Below, piece after piece: positions 20,261 to 32,448 of a stretch of 64,000 nucleotides of DNA. Numbering within the stretch: position 1 is the stretch's first letter; each line of letters begins with the position of its first letter. This stretch comes from Chelydra serpentina. Lineage: Eukaryota; Chordata; Testudines; Chelydridae. The stretch spans positions 124,001-188,000 of the forward strand of contig JBAIAC010000607.1 of NCBI GenBank assembly GCA_037349315.1. The letters run 5' to 3'. The notes under the pieces are model-generated. The model worked only from the letters and a program-made list of their open reading frames with translations, made no database searches and was not told the origin of the DNA. The translations under genes and the position numbers were made by a program.

Positions 20261-21289
20261 GTGAGGTGTGGGAAGAAGCACAATGGCAGTGCAGGGCCAG
20301 GCGGGCCAGTGTCCGTCTGGCAGCTGCCGGTTTGTAAACAGTGGCCTTGTACTGGGCTGGGTGGAGTGGGGCTGTCTCTGCCATGCCATGACTCCTATTG
20401 CCCCTGGCCAGCCCCTCGCTCTGAGGAGTTTGGCCCCCTGCCCCATGTCCCCATTGATCATGGGGGCCCACAAATATGTTTAGCTCCGAGCCCACGAAAG
20501 TTAACCCGGCCTTGTTTGGGGCGCAGGCTCTGGGATGGAGTTTGGGTGCAGGAAGGGTGCAGGCTATGGGGAGTTTGGGTGAGGGGTGCGGGCTCTGACC
20601 TGGGGCAGGGGATTGGGGTACAGGAGGGGGTGCGGTCGTGGGGACTCTGGGAGGGAGTTTAGCACCTCAGCACGTTATAGAAGAGAAAGGCGCTGCAGTG
20701 ACTTCATATAGACATAGAAACTGATCAAAGCCTCTTAAATACTCCCCAGGTGAGAGGCAGCGTGGGAGGGAGGGAGGGAGGCAGTGTCTGTACAGTATTG
20801 CCCAGGGCTCAGTCTCCTGGCTGGAGCGGGAGCCCTGCAGCCCGTGTCTCAGCCAGAGAGGAGCTGTGGGGTCTAACATGGCCAGTCTAGGAGTTGGGAG
20901 GCCGGAGCCTTTGAGACCCCGGCCCCAGGAACCTGCCCCCTGCTCCGGTGCTGACATGCAGCGTCCTGGGAGGGGAACTAAAAGAGCCTCTGCACCCCCC
21001 GCACCCCTATATTTGCAAGCACAGCAGGTGGCTCATCCCACGGGCTCACTGTCTCCCCCTCCCTAAAGGGGGGTTTTGTCCCCGCACAGGTTCTGGCAGA
21101 GTCTGCCCCCGGGGTTAACCCCGCCCCCACCCCCACCCCACCCTCGATTTTTCCCCTCCAGCCCCTCTTCTGCCGCTACCTACAGTAGCTTGATGCCCCC
21201 TGACCAGTAAATTTCTGCCCCCTGCTCAGAGCCTGACACCCCCTGCGCTGCAATTTGCCCCCTTGATCCTTTTTAACCCTCCAAAGAGC
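20261..21289. other. Unannotated stretch
   Basis: No gene recognised. It includes GGGAGGGAGGGAGG runs near 20767 and a C-rich patch at 21120-21150. Confidence 0.4.
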
Positions 21290-22855
21290 AGGCAGCAAAG
21301 TGGGAGTAGCAGTAACGGCAGTGAGGGGTTCTGTGGGGGGGCACTGGGCGGGGAGGGGTTCTGGGGGGCACTGGGCAGGGAGGGGGGAGTAGCAGTAAGG
21401 GCAGGGAGGGGCTCTGTGGGGGCGGACACTGGGAAGGGAGGGGGGAGTAGCAGTAAGGGCAGGGAGGGGTTCTGTGGGTGGGGGCACTGGGCAGGGAGGG
21501 GCTCTGTGGGGGGGCACTGGGCAGGGAGGGGGGAGTAGCAGTGAGGGCAGGGAGGGGCTCTGTGGGTGGGGGCACTGGGCAGGGAGGAGGAGGGGCTCTG
21601 TGTGGGGGCACTGGGCAGGGAGGGGGGAGTAGCAGTGAGGGGCTCTGTGGGGGGGCACTAAGCACGGAGGGGGAGGGGCTCTGTGGGGGGGCACTAAGCA
21701 GGGAGGGGGAGGGGCTCTGTGTGGGGCTCTGTGGGGGGCAGGGAGGGGGGAGTAGCAGGGAGGGGCTCTGTGGGGGGGCACTAAGCAGGGAGGGGGAGGG
21801 GCTCTGTGTGGGGCACTGGGCAGGGAGGGGGGAGTAGCAGTGAGGGGCTCTGTGGGGGGGGCACTAAGCAGGGAGGGGGAGGGGCTCTGTGGGGGGCAGG
21901 GAGGGGGGAGTAGCAGTGAGGGCAGGGAGGGGCTCTGTGGGGGGGCACTGGGCAGGGAGGGGCTCTGTGGGTGGGGACACTGGGCAGGGAGGGGCTCTGT
22001 GGGGGGGTACTGGGCAGGGAGGGGGGAGTAGCAGTGAGGGCAGGGAGGGGCTCTGTGGGTGGGGGCACTGGGCAGGGAGGGACTCTGTGGGGGGGTACTG
22101 GGCAGGGAGGGGGGTGTAGCAGTGAGGGCAGGGAGGGGCTCTGTGGGGGGGCACTGGGCAGGGAGGGGCTCTGTGGGTGGGGGCACTGGGCAGGGAGGGG
22201 CTCTGTGGGGGGGTACTGGGCAGGGAGGGGGGAGTAGCAGTGAGGGCAGGGAGGGGCTCTGTGGGGGGGCACTGGGCAGGGAGGGGGAGGGGCTCTGTGG
22301 GGGGGCACTGGGCAGGGAGGGGGGAGTAGCAGGGAGGGGCTCTGTGGGGGGGCAGTGGGCAGGGAGGGGGAGGGGCTCTGTGGGTGGGGGCACTGGGCAG
22401 GGAGGGGCTCTGTGGGGGGCACTGGGCAGGGAGGGGGGAGTAGCAGGGAGGGGCTCTGTGGGGGGGCACTAAGCAGGGAGGGGGAGGGGCTCTGTGGGTG
22501 GGGGCACTGGGCAGGGAGGGGGAGGGGCTCTGTGGGGGGCAGGGAGGGGGGAGTAGCAGTGAGGGGTTCTGTGGGGGGGCACTGGGCGGGGAGGGGTTCT
22601 GGGGGGCACTGGGCAGGGAGGGTTTCTGTGGGGGGGGCACTGAGCAGGGAGGGGGGAGTAGCAGTAAGGGCAGGGAGGGGCTCTGTGGGGGGGCACTGGG
22701 CAGGGAGGGGTTCTGGGGGGCACTGGGCAGGGAGGGGGGAGTAGCTGTGAGGGCAGGGAGGGGCTCTGTGGGTGGGGGCACTGGGCAGGGAGGGGCTCTG
22801 TGGGGGGGCACTAAGCAGGGAGGGGGGAGTAGCAGTGAGGGCAGAGACAGGGCAG
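21290..22855. repeat. G-rich minisatellite array C upstream of NECTIN3
   Basis: Tandem units of about 31-36 bp: GCACTGGGCAGGGAGGGG plus CTCTGTGGGGGGG. They are grouped into longer cassettes that begin with GGGGGGAGTAGCAGTGAGGG. Variants include GTGGGTGGGGG and CACTAAGCAGG. The plus strand is full of G3-G7 runs. The array ends about 125 bp before the NECTIN3 start codon. Very long stop-free frames on both strands are repeat artefacts. Confidence 0.95.
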
Positions 22856-22859
22856 TGGC

Positions 22860-22980
22860 AACAGCGGAGGTCACTGCGCAGGCTCCGTTCGGGCGCGCAT
22901 GCGCAGTGTGGCAAAGGCGGGAATTGGGCGCGAGAGGGGCCCGGAGCACGTGCTTGGGCGGCGGGAGCCGAGTCCGGAGC
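22860..22980 (+). promoter_or_regulatory. NECTIN3: NECTIN3 promoter / 5' leader, TATA-less
   Basis: GC-rich, CpG-dense DNA between array C and the start codon. An NRF-1-type palindrome GCGCGCATGCGCAG sits at 22893-22906, with a further ACTGCGCAGGCT half-site at 22873. An E-box CACGTG lies at 22947-22952. No TATA box is seen. The start context GAGCATGG has A at -3 and G at +4. The transcription start is not visible from sequence. Confidence 0.6.
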
Positions 22981-23047
22981 ATGGCGCGGCCGCCGCCTCC
23001 GCTCCCCGGGGCGCTGGGGCTGGGACTGGGGCTGCTGCTCTGCTGCG
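22981..23047 (+). CDS. NECTIN3: NECTIN3 exon 1: signal peptide
   Basis: Encodes residues 1-22 and the first base of codon 23. The sequence MARPPPPLPGALGLGLGLLL followed by CC is a signal peptide with a proline-rich start and a Leu/Gly hydrophobic core; it targets the receptor to the secretory pathway. The donor is GTGAGT at 23048. Phase 1 fits exon 2, and the joined codon GGT begins GALAGP, matching the mature start of nectin-3. The start was chosen because the MAR opening is shared with mammalian nectin-3 and the Kozak context is strong. However, the frame stays open upstream to at least 22498, so sequence alone does not exclude an upstream start. The signal region is much shorter than the roughly 57-residue human one, as I recall it. 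Confidence 0.85.
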
Positions 23048-23111
23048 GTGAGTGGCACCTGCCTCCGGGGGGGGCGGGTCTCGGAATTTGCAGCGGGGCG
23101 AGCGGGGGGGG

Positions 23112-24345
23112 GGAGTAAATGTAACGGGGGGCGCCCGGTGCTCCCGGCGGGGGGGGGGTGATCTGGGGGGGGTGTGATCTGGGGGGGGCGCCCGGTGCTC
23201 CCGGCGGGGGGGGTGATCTGGGGGGGGCGCCCGGTGCTCCCGGCGGGGGGGGTGATCTGGGGGGGGCGCCCGGTGCTCCCGGCGGGGGGGGTGATCTGGG
23301 GGGGGCGCCCGGTGCTCCCGGCGGGGGGGGTGATCTGGGGGGGGGGCGCCCGGTGCTCCCGGCGGGGGGGGTGATCTGGGGGGGGCGCCCGGCGCTCCCG
23401 GCGGGGGGGGTGATCGGGGGGGGGCGCCCGGCGCTCCCGGCGGGGGGGGGTGATCTGGGGGGGCGCCCGGCGCTCCCGGCGGGGGGAGGGTGATCGGGGG
23501 GGGGGCGCCCGGCGCTCCCGGCGGGGGGAGGGTGATCTGGGGGGGGGCGCCCGGCGCTCCCGGCGGGGGGGGGTGATCTGGGGGGGGGCGCCCGGCGCTC
23601 CCGGCGGGGGGAGGGTGATCTGGGGGGGGGCGCCCGGTGCTCCCGGCGGGGGGAGGGTGATCTGGGGGGGGGGGGCGCCCGGTGCTCCCGGCGGGGGGAG
23701 GGTGATCTGGGGGGGGGGCGCCCGGTGCTCCCGGCGGGGGGAGGGTGATCTGGGGGGGGGCGCCCGGTGCTCTCGGCGGGGGGAGGGTGATCTGGGGGGG
23801 GGCGCCCGGTGCTCCCGGCGGGGGGAGGGTGATCTGGGGGGGGGCGCCCGGTGCTCCCGGCGGGGGGAGGGTGATCTGGGGGGGGGCGCCCGGTGCTCCC
23901 GGCGGGGGGGGTGATGGGGGGGGGCGCCCGGTGCTCCCGGCGGGGGGAGGGTGATCTGGGGGGGGGCGCCCGGTGCTCCCGGCGGGGGGAGGGTGATCTG
24001 GGGGGGGGGGGCGCCCGGTGCTCCCGGCGGGGGGAGGGTGATCTGGGGGGGGGCGCCCGGTGCTCCCGGCGGGGGGAGGGTGATCTGGGGGGGGGCGCCC
24101 GGTGCTCTCGGCGGGGGGAGGGTGATCTGGGGGGGGGCGCCCGGTGCTCCCGGCGGGGGAGGGTGATCTGGGGGGGGGCGCCCGGTGCTCCCGGCGGGGG
24201 GAGGGTGATCTGGGGGGGGGCGCCCGGTGCTCCCGGCGGGGGGGGTGATGGGGGGGGGCGCCCGGTGCTCCCGGCGGGGGGAGGGTGATCTGGGGGGGGC
24301 GCCCGGTGCTCCCGGAGGGGGGGGTGATCGGGGGGGGCGGGGCGC
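23112..24345. repeat. G-rich minisatellite array D in NECTIN3 intron 1
   Basis: About 28 tandem copies of a 43-44-bp unit: GGGTGATCTGGGGGGGG, CGCCCGGTGCTCCCGGC, GGGGGGAG. It starts 65 bp after the exon 1 donor. Unit variants differ mainly in G-run length and GGTGCTCC/GGCGCTCC, with the GGCGCTCC form clustered at about 23390-23620. It is extremely CpG-rich and full of potential quadruplex runs. Long antisense frames rich in Pro, Arg and Ala are artefacts. Confidence 0.95.
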
Positions 24346-24704
24346 AGCCGGGGTGTCTCCGCGGGGCCGAGTGAGGCTCCAGCAACCCCCCCCCCCAGAA
24401 CCGGAGGCTCCGGCTCGGGGCAGCGGGTGGCCGGTCCGAGGTGACTCCGCACAAAGCGGGGCGCGGGGTCACTGCAGCCGCCCAGCTCCGCACGGGGATC
24501 CGCAAATCACCGCCCGGGGCCGGGCGCTATTTTCGGGTCCCCCCCCCCCCCCTGCGCGTCGGTACCGCCCGGGGGTCTGCCCGGGGCTGTTTGTGACCCT
24601 CTCGCCCCGGGGCTGGAGAAACAGGAGCTCGGGGGGGTCGGTGCGACGGGGTCTCTTAGAGGGGAAGAGATGGTCCCTGGTGTCCGATGCTGTCGCTGGA
24701 ACCC

Positions 24705-24935
24705 CCCCCCCCTTATGTTTGCTAGCGGGGGGAGCAGCTTTGGGAGGAGCTTGGTCAGACCCCTCTGCTGGGGGAAGCGGGTTTTGTCCCGTCCCCCCCC
24801 AGCGGTCACACGCCCCCCCCCTTATGTTTGCTAGCGGGGGGAGCGGCTCTGGGGGGGAGCTTGGTCAGACCCCTCTGCTGGGGGAAGCGGGTTTTGCTCC
24901 CCTCCCCCCAGCTGTCACACGCCCCCTCCAGGCCT
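24705..24935. repeat. Tandem duplication of a 109-bp segment
   Basis: CTTATGTTTGCTAGCGGGGG starts at 24712 and again at 24821. Both copies continue through GAGCTTGGTCAGACCCCTCT and GCTGGGGGAAGCGGGTTTTG to a C-rich CAGCGGTCACACGCC-type end. It lies at the right edge of the CpG-rich start of intron 1. Confidence 0.9.
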
Positions 24936-27900
24936 TTGCCTTGACTCTGCTGCTGCCGATCCTGAGCGTGGGGGGTTAAAGCACGCCCCCCCCCAACCTG
25001 TGGGGTGATGTGGTTCTGCCTGGAAGACTGACACTCCCCACCCCAGCTCTGTGCTCGCGGAGAGCCGCTGGCTCGGTGGTCTGGGTGACATTACTCAGGG
25101 GCCTGTTGGAAAGAAAGGGGGGGCGGAGGGATGGGGGGAGACAGGAGGAACCTGGACGTGATATTGGTCTTTTGCAAGAAAGAAACGAAGGCAGCAGCAG
25201 TGATGTCACTTTCCAGCGCAGTCCCAGGAACCCAAGGAGGCCTCTGCAGACCGCTGCTTCTCGCCGCTTGCTGGGCACCCTCTTGGAGGGGGGCTCCGTG
25301 CAGAGCCGGGAGCAGGGTGCCGCCAGGGTGCTTTGCGCAGCGAGAGGCCCTGGCAGGGAGGGAAGGAGAGACTGCTGCTGGAGATGCGACCTGCTGCCTC
25401 ATTGCCAGAGGGGGCAGGATATCCCAGAGGGTGCTGCACAAGGGTGGGGTCAGAGCCATTGGGATCGCAGACAATGTGGACGCGCTCAGGCTCAAGCCTA
25501 CTGTATTTCCTGCTTTCTGTTCTTTGCAAGATGAGGTTTTCTTGGGCTTGGTCACGCTGATTGTGAGCACAGCTTTGTTTTGCCTTGAGTTGGGAGATGA
25601 TGGTGTAAGCAGTTTTTGGTGTGACTGGCTAACCGGCTTAATTTCATCTGTCCAGGAGATGGTTATTTTTTGAATTTAGTGCAAAAGTTAAATGTGCATC
25701 ATTTGATTTACTAACTTGGGCTGTGCAAAATGAGGGAACTGAGTTAAGTGCAGGTGTTCTATGGTTTTGTTGGCATAGGTATGAAGTACTGTGTGATCTA
25801 GAAGTGTGGCAGAATTAGTGGAGTTGCAAGTGGGTAAGCAGAGTTTTCACATATGTATTTGGTGTGTGGCATGCCGAAATCCCTTCCAGAATACAGCATC
25901 AAATCTTTGTGGACTGTTCTTCCTTTTCTGACCTTTGGGTTGGAAGTTGTTAGACAACTAAAATTCAGCTGATTTCCTTTAATTATTACACTGAATAAAT
26001 AGATTTGACACACATAGTTACCGTGTTTTATACTTGGCTGAAGGGATTCTCAAGACAACCGTATTTTACTTATTATTTCTTAAAATATATGTATTAAAAT
26101 GTAAAACTTCATGCTGAGCTATATGCCGACAACTAGTTTTTCTCTAGACTGAGACAAAAAATAAAAATCAAGTCGGGATCTCATGCACTAGCCCTGTACT
26201 GTAATGGGGAGGGGTTGCAAACACAGTAGGGAGGCATGCAAGTTTCTTTCAAATTTGTGTTTAAATAAAAAATGACTAGTGTTATAACAACAGGTTATAC
26301 CATGTTGGTCCTAGGATATAAGAGAGACAAGGTGGGTGTGGAAGTATCTTTTGGGAAGCCCAGAGTGGAGTGCTTATGCTGCCAATAGCAGGTAGTTGGA
26401 AAGTCGATCTCGCACCACAGAAAATGTCACAAAAGTTGGTCCAATAAAAGATACTAATTCAGCCAGGTCCTGTCTCTACTGTAAATCCTGCAGAAGTGTT
26501 TCCCTGAAACTGATGAATTGAATCAAACTGGGTTTGGCATTAATCAGCTCTATTTAGAGCTCTGAGGGGCAGCTCTAAATATTGCAAATCTGTAATGCAT
26601 GTTAGAGTAAAAGGAATACAAGACCTATGGAGCTCGTGTATGTTTTCCTGGGTGTCTCATGAACTGGGGACGCAGTTCAAGAACTGGTGTCTCCATTGCT
26701 GCATGTCAAGGTTCTGTGGCTTCTAAAGAGGAAACTGATTGCACTTATGTAAGATGTGGGAATATTGATACATGACCAGTGCCAAGTAGACAGTAGCAGA
26801 CTGAATCAGTGGTAAACTGATGGTGGAACTTATCAAGCCTAGTAATGCGTTTCTTGGATTATAGTTACCTAATATTCCTATTGCAGGTGGCAAAAGTCCT
26901 GCTTTCCTAGCCTTGACAAACTGGATGGCTAAAATCTGTTACTGGTTCTGGATGACTTTTTTGATCTATGTAAACTCCATTGAATTCCATTATCCATTTC
27001 ATTACACTTAAACAACATAAGGCTTGTCAAAAAGTTGGAATGCCTGCTTTATGTAGTACAATGTTTTCAGCCTGATTAAAATCTTGTATTGGGTAAGTGT
27101 CTTGTATAGATGTAGGCAGAAGCCTGAAGCACAGTTCTTCAACAGCATTTTGCTTTCTCTCAACAAACAGTTCTTAAACTGTCTGTACTAAATCTTTGGC
27201 TAAAATTGCCCACGTGCATGATTTCTTATCTCTTTCTCCACTGCTACCACCACAATGCTTAAATGCTGCCGGGTACGAGTGTGACACTTCCTGGGCATGA
27301 GAGAAACTTGTTTGTGCCCACCAGAGTAAACCTTTCCCTGTTACTAGCTAGCTTTATGTTCCACAACCCCCGCTTTTTCGCAGTGCAGGTTAGCATTTGA
27401 CACCCCTCACTTTGGTACACTTGGATGCCCACTCCTTTGCTTTTAGTGTGCACTGCAGATGTCCAGGTTTATAGATGTTCCCAGAAAAAGCAGTACACGT
27501 CCGTTCATGCTTTCCTCAGCACAAGGAGCTTAGCCAGGTTTATAGTAAAAACAGGCTGAAGTTTATCAGAGAGAAAGATTTGCGTAAAAACATGCAATCT
27601 ATAGCTTATATTTACTTTCCTGTCTTATAAGGTAACTTGCTAGTATCTCTCACCCACAGGTTATTCCTTGAAGCACTTGATCATTTCCAAAATCTGGGAT
27701 TCAGTTTTTGTCAGACTCATGCTGGTAGAGTTCTTTCTCCTGTAATGGATCATCACTTCATTTTTATATAGTCCCATATCATTGCCCCTTGCCCCCAGGG
27801 GTCCAGATTTCTGAGAACTTTCCTAGGTTTGCTTGTTGTTGAGTATGCTCAAGGTTTCATCTTTTTTAGACTGTAAGCAAAACTCTCTACTTTGTTGGAG

Positions 27901-28149
27901 GTCTGTTGTTCCTATGTGGATCGGGTCAGCCCTGTGACTTCCCCTCCTCAGGTGATAAGTTTCACTCTCAGCAGATTTGGAACACCATATTTCATGTACC
28001 AACATCTTACAAGAACAATGACAATCAACTGTTTCTTTTCTTTTGGTGGAAACCACATATGACCCTCTTTGCTCTAACATTGAGAAAATGGTCAGACACA
28101 GATATAATCTCGCTGCTAGAGCTTGTTTGGGCATATTGGTGTTACAGCC

Positions 28150-28560
28150 AGAGACCAGGTCTACTCTGGGACCTGCTTTATGCTACAGTTAAGTCGATGT
28201 AAGGCAGCTTACATTGACCTAATTAGGTGTATCTATACAACAGCCTCCCTCCTGCCAATGTAAGTGCCGCACTACGCCGACATTGGCAGATGGGGGGCTC
28301 CAACTAGATGTAGGCGGCTGCCCGGGTTCCCTGCTCCCAGCCACATAGCCAGCCGGGCTCCTGATGTGGAGTTGCATGCAGAGCTGAGAACCTGGGCTCT
28401 CAGCCCTCCCCACTGTCCCTCTTAAGTCGATGCACGTGCACCACTGACAGAAGGAGGGTAGTGAGGACATGAATCACTGCAGTAATTACTACAGTGGCTG
28501 TAAATTGACCTAACGTAGGTCAACTTAAATTTGTAGTGTAGACGTGCCCTGGGTCTCGCA
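28150..28560. mobile_element. Non-autonomous DNA transposon (MITE-like)
   Basis: Inner left part AAGTCGATGTAAGGCAGCTT, ACATTGACCTAATTAGGTGT; inner right part AATTGACCTAACGTAGGTCA, ACTTAAATTTGTAGTGTAGA followed by CGTGCCCTGGG. The ends are roughly inverted (ACCAGGTCTACTCTGGGAC against GTAGTGTAGACGTGCCCTGG). No coding capacity. A related terminal fragment (GCACATCTACACTACGGGTG) is at 28957. Confidence 0.6.
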
Positions 28561-31418
28561 TTGTTACCACCAGTGCATTATTCCACCAGTTCTAGCAGTA
28601 AATGGAAATAATACCACATGATATACATTGCTATAGTGCAAAGTGAAACTTTCTGGTATGTAAGCAGAGAGGTCCTTAAGTTCTGAGCCATTTTGGAAGA
28701 GAACATTATGATCTAGGAGTATGGACCTTCTGTCATCGTTATTCAAGCAGAATACAAAACATCTTGGGAAGGGGATGTGTGTGGGGAAAAAAGAAAAGAC
28801 TAGCAACACCTCTGGTTTTTATGTAATGCTTCTTTTCCAGCTATACAGTAGAACCTCTGTTATTGGTGCTTATTGATCCATAACTTGCCTGAACACCCAA
28901 TGCCGTTGCACTGCTTACCATTAACGTCAGTAGCGGTGCTGTAGTGAAGTTCTGAAGGCACATCTACACTACGGGTGCTACAGTTGTACCTGTGCCACTG
29001 TAGCACCCAGGTTGTAAATCAGTTTTACTCATCAGTGTAAACTAATGACTGCTTCCTTACCGTTCTTAGATCTGTGGGGTGTAAAAACACAAATTGAAGC
29101 CGAAAGCTACATAATCAAAAGTGAGGTGAATGGGAACGATATAATCAAGTATGCAGTTTTAAATGCAAGATATACAATATTTCCTTGAGGTTGTTTAAAA
29201 AAAACATCTTTTTTTTTCTTTTTACTGAAGCTTGACAAGAAATATCTCTGCGAGGGGGTTGAGTTTAAGTTGGTGGTAAAAAGATTTATATTCCTTAAAG
29301 GAAAGATTGGCATATGAACTTGAGAGTATAGTGAAGCTTTTAAAGAGAAGGATGGTTAAATAGGTTGGATTGTAGAAATTGAAATGCAAGTGTGAGGGGA
29401 AGAACAAGGAAATGAGAGGAAGAGGCTACAACGTGTGCATAAACTTCCGTTATTTCTTGTCCATTGTAATTATCAGCAGACTGGTCATACAGTTTGACAT
29501 TACTTGATTTCCATTGAAAAGCTAGTTAACCTGAAGCCAGTAGACTAAGGTAAATTCTAGTGCAAGATGAAACCAATTTTCTAAATTTGGGTATCTCAGA
29601 ACATCCTGGCTTTCTGTTATTTCTAAAATAGTTTGACAGGTAATCTAAGAAGGCGTGTGTGACTATGTACCTGCTTGTTACAAGTCACAGGAAAAGCAGA
29701 TGGAGTTCCTTCCAACCATGAATGAGATGATGGTTACTGCTGAGATTTATTGACATAGGAATGTGTTAATTGCAATACTGGATCACATCCAAGGCTCATC
29801 CTGTCCAGTTTCCTGTCTTTGCTAGTCGCCACTGTCACAGCTCAGGGCAACTGCACCTGTATTTCCCTTTAATGGCCCAGCATTGGCATCCACTCTCAGG
29901 CTTCCAGTTCTGCAGCTCTTGCCCCTCTTGGATGGAGAGATGTGTCCCTCTTCCTCCGAACTAGGATATTTTCAGGCAACACCGTTCTTTGCCTTCACTG
30001 TGTATTTTCCAGCACAGACTGGTTGTCAAAGGCCACCTGCTGGCTTTCTCCTCAGAGGTGGCTAAGAAGTGTAATTGCTACAGTTGTAAGGTACCACACA
30101 GTGCTTCCTCTGCAAGCCTACTTTAGTCTTAACATAAAAGGCATAACAGAGAAAACGTGTTACAAAAAATGAACCTACATGCATGCTAATAAGCTTACCA
30201 GAACCAGATTGCAGAAAGTAGATCAACATATTTTTAACACCTGGCAGTACCGTCAAGAGCCTAGATTCATTAAGAGTGCTTGCTTATTCTGAAACTTCAT
30301 AATAGTCTCTGCAGCAGATCCAGAAATTGAAAGTTGGTGCTGCTTGTGTACTGGATCTGAAATCTGACTTGAAGACTAATTTTTTTGTCCTTGTTGTGAG
30401 TTGATAACTGTAATACATCTATGCTCTGCAGTAATTTATAGGGTGCTTGATTGTTTTAAATAGTTGAAGCTCAGATATTGAGAGTGCACTGCAGTCTGCA
30501 TACAAGTGCCTAACAATGGGAAAAAATCAAAACCTGCTGATACTTCCAATGCACTTTAAATTAGTTTTAATGTTCTAGGTCTTTCTTTTGGTGGCTTCAG
30601 AGTTCCAGCTCTTTCCGGGGGCCACTCTGACACATCCATCTCTCTATCCCTGCCTTCCGTGGCCCTTCAGTGAGAGCCTACCCTGGGGAAGGGGGGCCAG
30701 GATCTCACTGGCTACCTGTGGTGTCCAAGGCTATCTGCGACCGGGTGGGCAGGAGCTGCCCAGAAGAGAGTCCCGGTGACTGATCGCTGCAGACGCCTCC
30801 ACTGACGAGAGCTGCTTCCAGGGACATGGACAGCGGCCCCACATGTCTCCAGAGGAGCTGCTTGGAGCTCCTAAGGAGGCTGCATGGTGAAGGGTGCCAT
30901 TCCCTTCTGGCAGCACCAGTGCAAACACCATGGGGGCACATAGCATTGCCCTTGGTAACAGCTGGGCGCTGCAGGGAGGGGCCACTGCTTTGCCTTCCCC
31001 AATTCACCACCTGTGCTATGTAGGCTGTTGTGGCAGCAAAAAAATCCCCCGATGGCTGCATTTGAGAAACGCTGTTCTATGTACAGTGACACAAACCTTT
31101 GGCATGGCCCTTGAGGATGAGCTCTGTTCTTAATTTCTAAAGCTATTTGTCTTGGTCTTGAACACTTGATGAAGTTGTAAGTATTGTAGAACTTTATTAA
31201 AAGCAATGTCCGGCACACCCAAATACACTAATTTGTAAAACAGTGGATTGGGACTACGTGCTGATGAATGGTGGAGTGAAAGTTAGTAGTGTAAACGAGT
31301 ATTAAGTAGAAGAAAACAGATGAGGAGTGAAAGCAGGACAGACTGTAGCTGAGATAAGACGTTAACAGTTCTGACTGGCTCTAGCCTGTTAAGAGCTTCA
31401 CTGAACACTAAGACGAGA

Positions 31419-31495
31419 TAGAATCATAGAATCTCAGGGTTGGAAGGGACCTCAGGAGGTCATCTAGTCCAACCCCCTGCTCAAAGCAGGACCAA
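31419..31495 (-). mobile_element. CR1 3'-tail fragment
   Basis: Contains only the CR1 end: ATAGAATCATAGAATCTCAG, GGTTGGAAGGGACCTCAGGA, through CAAAGCAGGACCAACCCCAG. An extreme 5' truncation. Confidence 0.9.
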
Positions 31496-32109
31496 CCCCA
31501 GTCAAAGCAGTTAGAGAAAAGAGTCTTGTGGTGGATGACAAAAGTTCAGTGTCTGACTCGGCCACAGACTTATCATATGGCACTGGACATTTCACGTGCT
31601 CTCTTTTTTTAATCAGTAAATGTTGGTTAACATTGATTTCATCGTAGACGAACAGACTGACAAAAATATGCCTGTTGATGATGATCACAATTTATGGATA
31701 GGTAAAGTAAGAGAAATGCTGCTTAGGAACTTCTTAGAGTTCCTTCAACTTCAACTGTTTGAATTTCAACATCTGTTATATAATTGTCCTGACACCGCCA
31801 TAAATTCATGCAAATATGAACATTAAAATTGATCTTTAAACCTTTTTAAAAATCAGTTTCTGCCAAATCTAGTGATAAGTGTTGGTACTGAAGTACATTG
31901 CTCAGCATGGGAGCCCAGGAGCTGGTTTTCCTCTTCTGTGCACCAGTCCCTAAAACTTGCCTCCAGGGAAGTATAATGCAATAGAGTCATGAACTAATTA
32001 AGTTCTTTTTTAAATGAAATGCAAAAATTACAGCTAAAGGTAAATACGTGCCTTTCGATTTGATACTAACATTTGAAACTCAAGTGACATAACATTTCTT
32101 TGTTTTTAG

Positions 32110-32448
32110 GTGCCTTGGCTGGACCAGTTGTTGATCCACATGTAACAGCAGTTTGGGGGAAGAACGTCACCCTGAAATGCATAATTGTTCAATTTATTTC
32201 AATAATACAAATCTCCTGGGAGAAGATACATGGTAAAAGTACACAGACCATTGCTGTTCATCGTCCTGAATTTGGGTTTTCTGTTCGAAGAGAATACCAA
32301 GGAAGAGTGTCATTTAAGAACTACTCACTTACTGATGCAACTATCATCCTAAACAATATACGCCTCTCTGATTCTGGAGAATATATATGCAAAGCAGTTA
32401 CATTCCCACTAGGAAATGCTCAGTCATCAACAACTGTAACTGTATTGG
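32110..32448 (+). CDS. NECTIN3: NECTIN3 exon 2: Ig V-set domain (D1)
   Basis: Residues 23-135. This membrane-distal domain mediates homophilic and heterophilic binding to other nectins across cell junctions. It has HVTAVWGKNVTLKC, ISWEKIHGKS, a Y-Q-G-R-V strand, and the D-S-G-E-Y-I-C-K motif. The disulphide is Cys46-Cys116. N-glycosylation sequons are at Asn41 (NVT) and Asn93 (NYS). The KAVTFPLGNAQSSTTVTVL end is strongly conserved with mammalian nectin-3 and separates it from nectin-1, -2 and -4. The acceptor is TTTTTAG at 32103-32109 and the donor GTATGT at 32449. Entry and exit phases are both 1. An N-E-T sequon that I recall in human D1 after the first Cys is not present here. Confidence 0.96.

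Larger units (their letters stand above)
24936..32109. other. NECTIN3 intron 1, remaining part
   Basis: The intron spans 23048-32109. Beyond the tandem repeats it contains a dispersed-repeat copy at 26283-26470 (ATAAGAGAGACAAGGTGGGT ... GTTGGTCCAATAAAAGATAC), a MITE at 28150-28560, a GC-rich unidentified block at 30580-31080 and a CR1 tail at 31419-31495. Composition drops from GC-rich to AT-rich after about 25.7 kb. No other exon recognised. Confidence 0.6.

Noticed and set aside
20138..20662. A 174-codon plus-strand frame
   Set aside because: It begins in the degenerate G-rich repeat and shows no domain or conserved motif.
21864..24505. Antisense open frames of up to 862 codons rich in Pro, Arg and Ala across 21.2-24.5 kb
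   Set aside because: They are the complement of G-rich arrays C and D and cross the NECTIN3 promoter and exon 1. Repeat artefact.
31620..31826. A 68-codon plus-strand frame just upstream of exon 2 as an extra NECTIN3 exon
   Set aside because: No nectin homology, and no acceptor/donor pair in the required phase was evident. Exon 1 joins exon 2 directly in matching phase.
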